Shown here: in pieces, positions 1 to 5,558 of the stretch
Layout of the letters: each line of letters begins with the position of its first letter
How positions within the stretch are numbered: the stretch's first letter is position 1
DNA from: Bacteroidota bacterium
GTDB taxonomy: Bacteria > Bacteroidota > Ignavibacteria > Kapaibacteriales > UBA2268
Direction of reading: 5' to 3'
NCBI GenBank assembly: GCA_024280675.1
Contig: JAJRPT010000115.1
Location: forward strand, 1-5,718
Length of the DNA: 5,718 nucleotides
The notes under the pieces: model-generated
Databases searched by the model: none
The model's input: the letters and a program-made list of their open reading frames with translations, nothing else
What the model was told of the DNA's origin: nothing
Program-made: the position numbers and the translations under genes

Positions 1-502
1 GCAAGCAGATTTGCCTTGCCTTATCAAAGATATTTGTGCCATCAAGCTCACCGTAAGTATCTGAATCTGCTGCGATTATAAGCAACATGTAATAGTCTAG
101 GATTGTAGCAAATTGATTGAAGACTAAGGGGTTGAATGATGGTGTAGCACCTTTGGAATATTCAAAAGTCCATTGTTGTTCAAAAAGCCTTAGCACAGTC
201 GATGATTCATAATCGGTGCCGTCTAGGTATCTTTTGGAAGTTATGATCATGCGCGCAGAAAAGATATTCCTAGTGCCACCAGATACAGAAATGGCAATAT
301 CAACAGGAATTTTAGGTCCATCCCATTCAATATCTGTGAAAACAGTGTTATTGATGTACCCCTCAATGTCATTGTCAAGCGAAGACACTTGGTACAAATA
401 TTTTTGGCTAATCTGTTGGTCATCCACCGAAACATTTACCTCAATTTCTTGGGCGTTAAGCACTGAACTAATGAACAAGAATAAAAATAATATTGATTTC
501 AT
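1..502 (-). CDS. porD: DUF4835 family protein, PorD-like (type IX secretion-associated), 3' end off window
   Basis: Reading the minus strand from ATG at 502-500 gives 167 uninterrupted codons running off the left edge. The first residues, MKSILFLFLFISSVLNA, form a signal peptide with a clear signal peptidase I site (L-N-A before Q-E), so the mature protein is exported and begins QEIEV. The following text (VSVDDQQ, then IEGYINNTVF around residues 46-55, DIEWDGPKIPVDIAISV around 57-73, the SARMIITSKR segment, WTFEYSKG, and FNPLVFNQFATILDYY near 127-142) is the pattern I associate with the DUF4835 family. Public annotation often names that family PorD and links it to type IX secretion; its biochemical role is not established as far as I know. 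Family members are about 300 residues, so roughly half is visible. There is no Shine-Dalgarno sequence; the upstream bases are nearly all A/T. The gene is divergent from the barrel gene at 532, with only 29 bases between the starts. The family call is from memory of sequence pattern, not a search. Confidence 0.82.
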   Translation of the reverse strand, partial: MKSILFLFLFISSVLNAQEIEVNVSVDDQQISQKYLYQVSSLDNDIEGYINNTVFTDIEWDGPKIPVDIAISVSGGTRNIFSARMIITSKRYLDGTDYESSTVLRLFEQQWTFEYSKGATPSFNPLVFNQFATILDYYMLLIIAADSDTYGELDGTNIFDKARQICL

Positions 503-507
503 AATAA

Positions 508-551
508 ATTTTCGTAATATTTTAGAAGCACATGTCTAAAATTACGAAAAT
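508..551. promoter_or_regulatory. Long imperfect palindrome over the divergent start region
   Basis: Bases 508-518 (ATTTTCGTAAT) are the exact reverse complement of 541-551, and bases 521-526 (TTTAGA) are the exact reverse complement of 535-540. The left arm has two extra bases (AT, 519-520), so 17 base pairs form with one two-base bulge around an 8-base loop at 527-534. The loop contains the ATG (532-534) of the plus-strand barrel gene, and the left arm begins six bases upstream of the minus-strand porD-like start at 502. It could be a DNA operator for a dimeric regulator serving both divergent genes. It could also be an mRNA hairpin covering the ribosome binding region of the plus-strand gene. 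The structure is seen directly; the role is inference. Confidence 0.6.
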
Positions 552-1317
552 ATTTTTATTATTATTGCTATTGTTTTTAAAAGTGGGCAATATAAGAATT
601 ATGGCTCTGGAAAATACATTGCCAGATTATAGCTTTAGTTCTTCATATTTCTTTGAAAACCCGCAAATTCTTTCGACTTACCCAAGCTGGGTATTGCTAA
701 TTAAATTCTCACCCAATAAATTTTCAATTCCTGAACTTGATAAACTTGGCATTGGATATATTGGAGCAATGGATTTATTTTCAAGGGAATTGAATGCTGG
801 CTTATTTTTAGAAGGAGAAAATTCTCAACTATTCTCCCGGATAAAAATGATTTTGCCATTAGCCATCAAGCTCAATAATTCTCTCCAGATGGGGGTGAAG
901 GCAAATTACTTGAGGTTTCAAGCCCGGTCTTTTTCCAAAACAGATTCATATTCTGCCGATATAAATTTAAGGTATAAGTTGATTGATGACATACATTTAG
1001 CCACGTCTTTTAACAACATTCTGGGCAGTAGTGAGTTGTTTGCTACTCAATTTTCTGGAGCCGCTTCTTGGCAAAATGATTATTTATTTACAAGCATCGG
1101 ATTTAATATTGTGCTAAACGATAGAACAATATTTTACTCTTCACTTTATTATAGGCTGAGTGATAATCTGAGTTTAAATTTTTCGATTGCTAGCAATCCC
1201 ACAGTATTAAACATTGGAATATCGCTCAATATAGTTGATTATAAGATTGTCTCAGATTTTTCTTTTCATAAAGTATTAGGTCTTGAGCAAAGTTATTTTG
1301 GAGAAATATCATTTTGA
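532..1317 (+). CDS. Exported outer-membrane beta-barrel protein, PorV/PorQ-like architecture
   Basis: This is a 261-residue protein. Residues 1-25 look like a signal peptide: SKITK, then a run of Leu/Phe (7-16), and a plausible cleavage site I-M-A before LEN. The remainder is a succession of short alternating hydrophobic/polar strands separated by turns (for example IKMILPLAIKLNN, LQMGVKANYLRF, YSADINLRYKLID, DIHLATSFNNIL, FTSIGFNIVLND, LSLNFSIASNP, LNIGISLNIV), and it ends in Phe within EISF, as outer-membrane barrels do. The early ENPQILS segment resembles the N-P-A-x-L element near the start of PorV/PorQ/FadL-type barrels in Bacteroidota. The specific family is not secure and no substrate can be named. 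ATG 532 is preferred over ATG 601 (residue 24) because the latter would remove the signal peptide. An AGAAG at 524-528 lies only 3 bases before the ATG, inside the palindrome. The stop codon overlaps the next gene by four bases (TTGA), so the two are probably co-translated. Confidence 0.7.
   Translation: MSKITKIFLLLLLLFLKVGNIRIMALENTLPDYSFSSSYFFENPQILSTYPSWVLLIKFSPNKFSIPELDKLGIGYIGAMDLFSRELNAGLFLEGENSQLFSRIKMILPLAIKLNNSLQMGVKANYLRFQARSFSKTDSYSADINLRYKLIDDIHLATSFNNILGSSELFATQFSGAASWQNDYLFTSIGFNIVLNDRTIFYSSLYYRLSDNLSLNFSIASNPTVLNIGISLNIVDYKIVSDFSFHKVLGLEQSYFGEISF
1300..1303 (+). promoter_or_regulatory. Ribosome binding site supporting the TTG start at 1314
   Basis: GGAG lies 10 bases before TTG 1314-1316, inside the 3' end of the upstream barrel gene. 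Together with the signal peptide that begins immediately after the TTG, it supports this rare start codon. No ATG occurs in this frame early enough to keep the signal peptide. Confidence 0.5.
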
Positions 1318-2705
1318 TTCTCAAACATTTAATAATAATAATTTTCCTACTTTCTAATGTTGTTGTCTCTCAAGAGACGCTCTTCCAAACACTTACCGAA
1401 GATGAGGAAAACAGTAACGGAAACGAATACCTGCTCTACTGGATTGAATTCTACGAAAATAAGCCACTTGTTTTGAAGAATGCCAGATTATACCAGATTA
1501 CTTTTTTGCCATTTATGGATATTCATGTGGCTAGGAAAATAAGAAATTATATGCGCAGGCATAAGCCTAATAATATTGGCCAACTGGCAAATGCTCTAGA
1601 TCTGAGTGAGAATCAGATATTTGTGCTAGAAAATTGCACCGTAATCTCCGATGAGAAAATTATCAGTGCATCAATCAAGTCCCGTTTTAAATATAATTTT
1701 GGCAAGGTAAAAGGAATTGAAGAAGGTAAATATAGAGGAGATGCTCTGGCTTCCTATCAAAGTATCTCATTGAAAAGTAATGACATACAAGCAACAGCTC
1801 TTATAAAAAAGAATCTTGGTGAGCGTGCTTTTTCTAGCAATAATAAATATAATATCGGATACTTAGCTGGTGATTATGGTTTAATTATTGGTCATCATCA
1901 TATCAATTTAGGTCTGGGTGGATTGCTGGCAAATTCTTATCCTCGTAGGATTGGTTTTGATGGTCTAAGACTGAAGTTTCGCTCAGACATTAGACCAAGC
2001 ACAAGTGCCTTTGAATATGGAAGTATGTACGGGATTGGCTCCTACTTTGCTCACCGGATTTCGGACTTTAGGATTAAATATATTGTCTCTGTGGGCGAGA
2101 ATCAAAGACCTGCGACAATAAAATCAGACGGTACAATCTCCTCTTACTATTTATCAGGATATTACAGAACAGAAAATGAATATGCGAAAAAAGATGCTTT
2201 TCGGGAAAAGTATATCACTCTTTCGACAGACATATCATCTGATGATTTCCTGCTGGGAATAAACGCTTTGTACTTGCAGACAAGTAAATTTCTAAGCACA
2301 AATAATTATAATTATATGAACGGGCGAGTGGCATTGTCCTATTCAGCTTATGCGAAGCTCGACATGAAATATTCTGTGATTGCGATAGAATCTGGTTTAG
2401 ATGAGAACTCAAATCCATTTGCAGTTCTTGGATTTAGCAAAATTGATAAATTAATCAAGATTAATTTCAATCTGAGATATTTATCTCCTTTTCTGAGATT
2501 GCCATACTCAAGTTTAATGAGTTCAAAAAATCAAAGATCGAATGAATTTGGAATTAGTTCAGATATTAAAATAAAATTGAGTGACAATATTCAAACACAA
2601 TTGCTTGCTGATTATTTCTCAGAAGTTGAGCGTATTGATTTTTTAGAGAAACGCAATGGTTTCCTGCTTGCTAGCAGGACAAATTATTTGTTCACAAAAG
2701 ATTAG
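1314..2705 (+). CDS. Helix-hairpin-helix plus outer-membrane beta-barrel protein, N-terminal part up to an in-frame TAG
   Basis: This part has 463 residues and starts at TTG, overlapping the preceding stop. Residues 1-19 (MILKHLIIIIFLLSNVVVS) are a signal peptide with cleavage before Q20-E21. An acidic linker follows (27-37). Residues about 50-111 form a degenerate helix-hairpin-helix region of ComEA type: LYQITFLPFMDIHVARKIRNY (59-79) parallels the usual L-x-x-L-P-G-I...A-x-x-I-x-x-Y, with the hairpin Gly replaced by Phe67, then IGQLANALDLSENQI (88-102). From about 120 on there are barrel strands, including AGDYGLIIG (185-193) and a glycine-rich stretch to 203, a recurrent element in Bacteroidota proteins annotated as helix-hairpin-helix domain-containing. 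The family is usually about 600-700 residues, so 463 is short. The last residues (LFTKD) are not a terminal barrel strand, so as it stands the product probably cannot close or be recognised by the BAM machinery. The function of the family is unknown to me; DNA binding by such diverged hairpins is doubtful. Confidence 0.75.
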   Translation: MILKHLIIIIFLLSNVVVSQETLFQTLTEDEENSNGNEYLLYWIEFYENKPLVLKNARLYQITFLPFMDIHVARKIRNYMRRHKPNNIGQLANALDLSENQIFVLENCTVISDEKIISASIKSRFKYNFGKVKGIEEGKYRGDALASYQSISLKSNDIQATALIKKNLGERAFSSNNKYNIGYLAGDYGLIIGHHHINLGLGGLLANSYPRRIGFDGLRLKFRSDIRPSTSAFEYGSMYGIGSYFAHRISDFRIKYIVSVGENQRPATIKSDGTISSYYLSGYYRTENEYAKKDAFREKYITLSTDISSDDFLLGINALYLQTSKFLSTNNYNYMNGRVALSYSAYAKLDMKYSVIAIESGLDENSNPFAVLGFSKIDKLIKINFNLRYLSPFLRLPYSSLMSSKNQRSNEFGISSDIKIKLSDNIQTQLLADYFSEVERIDFLEKRNGFLLASRTNYLFTKD

Positions 2706-2720
2706 AATCTAATATTTCAG

Positions 2721-3224
2721 TTGAGAATAAAAAACCGTGATGATGATTACAAAGATGAAGAAAATTTAAGGCAGGGGATAGTGAATGAGCAGAAATACAA
2801 TGCAAGAATCGAACTGAGGTCTTCATTTAATGAAATATTGTTTAGCAAGATTCGTGTTGAATCAGTTTTTGCAGACACTAAGAAAGGCGATTTTAATGGG
2901 CAAATGGCATCTTTTGGATTAAATTGGAATATCAGCAAGAACTTGCTTGTCGGAGGGAAATTTACATTTTTTACCACAGAAGATTTCAGCTCTGCTCTTT
3001 GGCAGTATGAATATATTGCTCCATCACAAATTTCAGTTCCAATTCTAAATGGCGAAGGCTACCGTTCTTATTTCAAAGTAAAATACAAGTGGAATGGCTT
3101 AGAGTTTAATTTGCGATATTCTGAACATTTTAAATATGATGCAGAAGAGATGGGATCTTCCAACAATGCAGTGGATGGGAATCGTGAGAGAAGTTTATTT
3201 TTCCAGTTAAACTTTAGATATTAA
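2721..3224 (+). CDS. C-terminal barrel segment of the interrupted helix-hairpin-helix/barrel protein
   Basis: This is the downstream remainder after the in-frame TAG. Sense codons actually resume at 2706 (NLIFQ); TTG 2721 is merely the first possible start codon, and it sits in the middle of a predicted strand (NLIFQLRIKNR), so it is unlikely to be a real start. There is no signal peptide and no clear ribosome binding site. The 167 residues contain clear paired barrel strands (YNARIELRSSFNEI, SKIRVESVFADTKK, MASFGLNWNIS, LLVGGKFTFFTTED, SYFKVKYKWNGLEFNLRYSEHF) and end in SLFFQLNFRY. The terminal aromatic residue and alternating pattern of that last strand are what the BAM complex recognises in outer-membrane barrels. 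The last 18 bases overlap the 3' end of the convergent M23-like gene. As an independent protein it is implausible; it is best read as residues 470-636 of the full protein. Confidence 0.6.
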   Translation: MRIKNRDDDYKDEENLRQGIVNEQKYNARIELRSSFNEILFSKIRVESVFADTKKGDFNGQMASFGLNWNISKNLLVGGKFTFFTTEDFSSALWQYEYIAPSQISVPILNGEGYRSYFKVKYKWNGLEFNLRYSEHFKYDAEEMGSSNNAVDGNRERSLFFQLNFRY

Positions 3225-3764
3225 TTGTTTTCTTAAGCCCATTAAATATACATTTGGATCAAGCAAGGATTTAGGTTTGATGTCACCTTCATAATTACCA
3301 GCAATATAAGGTCTTATCTCCATTATCGGAGCTTTGTAGAGTTCAAGATGCAGTCTTGCTGGGTAATCGCTGTAGGCAATCTCACGCACAAAATAGGGTG
3401 CGTCATCTGATATATTGTGTGGGTTTATAGTTTTACCAATCTTTCCTATCGGGATTCCTGCTGGGATTTTATTCCCAATAGAAACATAAAGCTCGGAAAG
3501 TTCGCAATATTTATAATTAATGCGTTCTTTGGTCTTGACAATAACATAAAATGTTTCGTTCCAATAAGTGGCATTTTCCGAAGATGTGAATTTGCCCGAG
3601 TCAATAACAATACCCTCATCAATAGAAATTACTTCTGAACCCTCCATGGCAAATATATCTACCCCGCAATTAAATGCACCCGAACGCTCCTCCCAAAATG
3701 CACCTGGCATTTCGCCCTTTGGTAGCTTGTCGTCATAGGAGTTGGGTAGAGGCCAGTATTTCAT
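3207..3764 (-). CDS. Degenerate M23/LytM-like domain protein
   Basis: This 185-residue protein is almost entirely one M23-like (lysostaphin/LytM) domain. Visible elements in order are N-C-G-V-D-I-F at 32-38 followed by A-M-E-G-S-E-V (39-45), where the family has H-x-G-x-D-I and A-P-x-G-x-x-V; the turn DEGIVIDSG (49-57); YVIVKTKERINYKYCELSEL (73-92), matching V-x-I...Y-x-H-L; the SIGNKIPAGIPIGKIGKT segment (95-112); and ARLHLELYK (136-144), matching H-L-H-x-E. Of the zinc ligands, Asp36 and His139 remain, but the first His is Asn32 (AAT at 3671-3669). The first His of the H-x-H pair is Arg137, and the His of Y-x-H-L is Glu88. Catalysis is therefore unlikely, as in the non-enzymatic LytM proteins EnvC and NlpD that activate amidases. 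There is no signal peptide, which is odd for an envelope protein. The start overlaps the upstream hydrolase stop as ATGA (3761-3764), so the pair is probably translationally coupled. The domain call is firm; the role is unknown. Confidence 0.75.
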   Translation of the reverse strand: MKYWPLPNSYDDKLPKGEMPGAFWEERSGAFNCGVDIFAMEGSEVISIDEGIVIDSGKFTSSENATYWNETFYVIVKTKERINYKYCELSELYVSIGNKIPAGIPIGKIGKTINPHNISDDAPYFVREIAYSDYPARLHLELYKAPIMEIRPYIAGNYEGDIKPKSLLDPNVYLMGLRKQLISKV

Positions 3765-3773
3765 TTTGCCTCT
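3748..3773 (-). promoter_or_regulatory. Hairpin enclosing the ATGA overlap, pairing the M23-like gene's ribosome binding site
   Basis: On the minus-strand mRNA, AGAGGC (3773-3768) can pair with GCCTCT (3753-3748) in a perfect 6-bp stem. The 14-base loop holds the hydrolase stop and the M23-like start codon. AGAGG is also the Shine-Dalgarno match for that start, 4 bases before the ATG, while the pairing strand is codons 4-6 (Trp-Pro-Leu). Such a stem would hide the site until ribosomes finishing the upstream gene melt it, which is classic translational coupling. The pairing is seen; the function is inferred, and a 6-bp stem is modest. Confidence 0.4.
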
Positions 3774-4546
3774 TTCTTGAATTGATTATTTTTGACTTGC
3801 CGAACAAACTCAAAGGCAATGGGGCGGGAAAGAGCCTCGTTCTCTAATCTCTCGGGATGCCACTGTACGGCAAGCATCCATGGTAAATTAGCTTGATTCT
3901 TCCACTCGAATGATTCAATCAGACCGTCGCCCGACCAGGAACTAGCCCGTAGGTTTGCTCCAAGTTTGTCTACACCCTGATGATGATTGCTATTGACAAT
4001 ACCTTCTCTAAGTTTCACAATAGAATAGAATAAAGTGCTTTCGTCCAAAATGATATTGTGAAAGCTGTCGTAGGGTTTTTTGTTCTGATGCAGCGTGTCA
4101 GTACCTTTGTCCGAGGGTAAATCAATTACTAAACTACCTCTGTGTGCAACATTAATCAACTGCATCCCACGGCAAATTCCTAGAATAGGAATCTTATTCT
4201 CTAATGCAAAATTATAGACAGCAAATTCAAGTGTATCCCTATCTAACTCAATCTCACAGCGAGAGCTGTCCGAGGACTTGCCAAACCTGCCGGGATGAAC
4301 ATCAGGTCCTCCTGAGAGAATCAGCCCAGAAACATTTCCCATCTCTTTTAAAGCCTCAAGGTATGGCATTGCATACAAATCCACAATTTCTATGTCTTTG
4401 TCAATAGATTTCAGCCATTTGCCATAATGCGAATAAGCCACGTGACCAGAGGCTTTGCTTACTGCAATTCTGATTTCTTCTCTGCCGAAAGTATTGGCAA
4501 AAAATACAAAGAAAATAAATATAATTATTATTTTAGTTCTTCGCAC
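3761..4546 (-). CDS. Class I glutamine amidotransferase-like gamma-glutamyl hydrolase (peptidase C26), exported-looking
   Basis: This is a 261-residue protein of the family that includes PuuD (gamma-glutamyl-GABA hydrolase) and gamma-glutamyl hydrolases. Residues 22-28 open the domain (REEIRIA). SGLILSGGPDVHPGRFG (73-89) is the oxyanion region. LGICRGMQLINVAHRGSLVIDL (122-143) carries the nucleophile Cys125; the family's usual G-G-T-L here is R-G-S-L. NHHQG (187-191) is the substrate-pocket motif, and AVQWHPER (226-233) supplies His230 and Glu232, so the Cys-His-Glu triad is complete. Residues 1-20 (MRRTKIIIIFIFFVFFANTF) form a signal peptide or membrane anchor, unusual for a family best known from cytosolic enzymes. 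The start is GTG 4546, chosen because a strong ribosome binding site precedes it and no other start precedes the hydrophobic segment. It overlaps lpxK by 14 bases and the M23-like gene by 4. The substrate is unknown; gamma-glutamyl bonds in peptidoglycan peptides would suit a periplasmic enzyme, but that is inference. Confidence 0.85.
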   Translation of the reverse strand: MRRTKIIIIFIFFVFFANTFGREEIRIAVSKASGHVAYSHYGKWLKSIDKDIEIVDLYAMPYLEALKEMGNVSGLILSGGPDVHPGRFGKSSDSSRCEIELDRDTLEFAVYNFALENKIPILGICRGMQLINVAHRGSLVIDLPSDKGTDTLHQNKKPYDSFHNIILDESTLFYSIVKLREGIVNSNHHQGVDKLGANLRASSWSGDGLIESFEWKNQANLPWMLAVQWHPERLENEALSRPIAFEFVRQVKNNQFKKEAK

Positions 4547-5555
4547 CCCGAATCCTTTCTAGTATAAATTTGTTGAAATCCTCTTGCTGGTGACTTATTT
4601 TTGATTCAATTTCAAACACTAAAACCTTTATTTCTTTTTTTCTAAAATACTTTTCAAAACGCCTTAACTTAACAAAATCCTTCTCAGTCGTACCTAAGTA
4701 GAAAATATTGTAATCTTTCATCTTTTGGCAAATTGTCTTTACATCTTCAATCGAATAAGAATGATGATCGGCAAATCTAATATTTGTGAGAATATTATAC
4801 CCCATGTTTTCAACTGAACCTTCAAAATTAGAACTATTTGCAATCGCCGATACTAGAGTTATTCCCATTTTCGTATTTTCAATCTCCAAATCTAATTCCT
4901 CAGAAGCAGAAAAAAATAAACTTTTACCAGATGGGTAGTTGTCATATTTTAAAAGAACACCACAATCTTCAAATTGTTTCAAATATTTTTGATTAATATT
5001 ATTTTTTATGCAAATAAGGTCAGCCCTCTTGGCCGAATTAAGTGGCTCACGCAAGCGACCTCTTGGCATCATAAAAGAATTTTTCACAGTCTGCTCGTCG
5101 ATTAACAAAATATCAATATCACGAGAAAGTTGCCTGTGCTGAAAGCCATCATCGACAATGATAATATGGGGCGAGTAGTCACCGTCGGCTCTGAGGGCTG
5201 CTTCGTACTTTTCGGTGTTGGCAATCACTATCGAGCCAGTCCTCTGGGCAATCAAAATCATTTCGTCGCCACATTCATCAGGATTCTTTTTTATATTCTC
5301 TCCATCGGAAACAACTGTATATTTGTTGTGCTCCCTGCCATAACCTCTGCCAACAACAGCGGTCTTAAACCCATTCTCAGACAGCATATTAGAAAGCATA
5401 ATCGTAAATGGAGTCTTGCCCGTGCCACCGGCCGAGAGATTTCCAACAGAAATTACAAAAGCTTTGCATTTATGAGATTTAAGAGTCCCGTTGTCGAAAG
5501 CGTAATTTCTTATCCCGACGATTATTTTAAATATGAAAGATAATATTGTTAGCAT
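4533..5555 (-). CDS. lpxK: Tetraacyldisaccharide 4'-kinase LpxK
   Basis: LpxK transfers the gamma-phosphate of ATP to the 4' position of disaccharide-1-phosphate to make lipid IVA, at the inner-membrane cytoplasmic face. The 340-residue length is typical. Residues 1-17 are the short N-terminal membrane-associated helix. SVGNLSAGGTGKTPF (36-50) holds the P-loop with Lys47-Thr48. VVGRGYGR (67-74) is the next family motif. DECGDEM (93-99) matches the usual G-D-E-P/M element. IIIVDDGFQHRQL (131-143) is the family signature with the Asp-Asp pair. MPRGRLREP (163-171) corresponds to L-P-x-G-x-L-R-E-P. FADHHSY (261-267) carries the conserved His residues, and TTEKDFVKL (289-297) is the C-terminal signature. 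All key motifs are intact, so the enzyme should be active. It starts 3 bases after the stop of the upstream acyltransferase gene, without a good Shine-Dalgarno sequence, and overlaps the downstream hydrolase by 14 bases, so it sits in the middle of an operon. Confidence 0.96.
   Translation of the reverse strand: MLTILSFIFKIIVGIRNYAFDNGTLKSHKCKAFVISVGNLSAGGTGKTPFTIMLSNMLSENGFKTAVVGRGYGREHNKYTVVSDGENIKKNPDECGDEMILIAQRTGSIVIANTEKYEAALRADGDYSPHIIIVDDGFQHRQLSRDIDILLIDEQTVKNSFMMPRGRLREPLNSAKRADLICIKNNINQKYLKQFEDCGVLLKYDNYPSGKSLFFSASEELDLEIENTKMGITLVSAIANSSNFEGSVENMGYNILTNIRFADHHSYSIEDVKTICQKMKDYNIFYLGTTEKDFVKLRRFEKYFRKKEIKVLVFEIESKISHQQEDFNKFILERIRGAKN
4553..4560 (-). promoter_or_regulatory. Ribosome binding site for the GTG start of the C26 hydrolase
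   Basis: AGAAAGGA on the minus strand ends 6 bases before GTG 4546-4544 and lies within the last codons of lpxK. It is the best Shine-Dalgarno match in the window and fixes the GTG as the start, keeping the hydrophobic N-terminus. Confidence 0.6.
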
Positions 5556-5558
5556 TTT

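Larger units (their letters stand above)
1314..3224 (+). pseudogene. Whole helix-hairpin-helix/barrel gene interrupted by one amber codon
   Basis: The TAG at 2703-2705 is codon 464 of a frame that is otherwise open from TTG 1314 to TAA 3222-3224. Both parts lie in the same frame, with no insertion or deletion between them. Reading through gives 636 residues, the expected size for the family, with the join TKD-x-NLIFQLRIKN. A single base change could restore a sense codon (for example TTG Leu, TAT Tyr, CAG Gln, AAG Lys). TAG is used as a stop by none of the other genes whose ends are visible here (TGA, TAA, TGA, TAA, TAA). This could be a recent nonsense mutation, a sequencing or assembly error, or readthrough/amber recoding. 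The sequence alone cannot choose, but the intact downstream frame argues against an old decayed gene. Confidence 0.7.

Noticed and set aside
488..495. TAATATTG, one mismatch from the Bacteroidota -7 promoter box TAnnTTTG, about 37 bases before the plus-strand ATG.
   Set aside because: Such matches are frequent in AT-rich sequence, and no -33 TTTG-type element was found at proper spacing upstream.
216..539. A 107-codon plus-strand frame over the divergent region.
   Set aside because: It lies opposite the PorD-like gene, which has a signal peptide and family-like sequence; the plus frame gives no recognisable protein.
541..590. TTATTATTATT-type low-complexity runs here and near 1329 and 4520, as possible microsatellites.
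   Set aside because: They encode the Leu/Ile/Phe-rich hydrophobic cores of signal peptides in an AT-rich genome, and repeat units are too few and imperfect for slippage-based phase variation.
2662..2679. A 7-bp GC-rich hairpin (TCCTGCT, loop TGCT, AGCAGGA) 23 bases before the amber codon, resembling a terminator or readthrough stimulator.
   Set aside because: It is inside coding sequence, no T-run follows it, and known readthrough-stimulating structures lie downstream of the stop, not upstream. Chance is an adequate explanation.
2703..3224. Possible frameshift, insertion element or programmed frameshift as the cause of the split in the barrel gene.
   Set aside because: Both parts are in the same frame with continuous sense codons on either side of TAG, and no repeats, slippery heptamer or foreign sequence lies at the junction.
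3200..3245. A bidirectional terminator between the convergent barrel gene and M23-like gene.
   Set aside because: The coding regions overlap by 18 bases, and only a trivial 6-base palindrome (CTTAAG) is present, with no stable stem plus T-run.
5130..5543. A 137-codon plus-strand frame opposite lpxK.
   Set aside because: It is the antisense shadow of the P-loop and DDGFQH-coding region of a strongly conserved gene.
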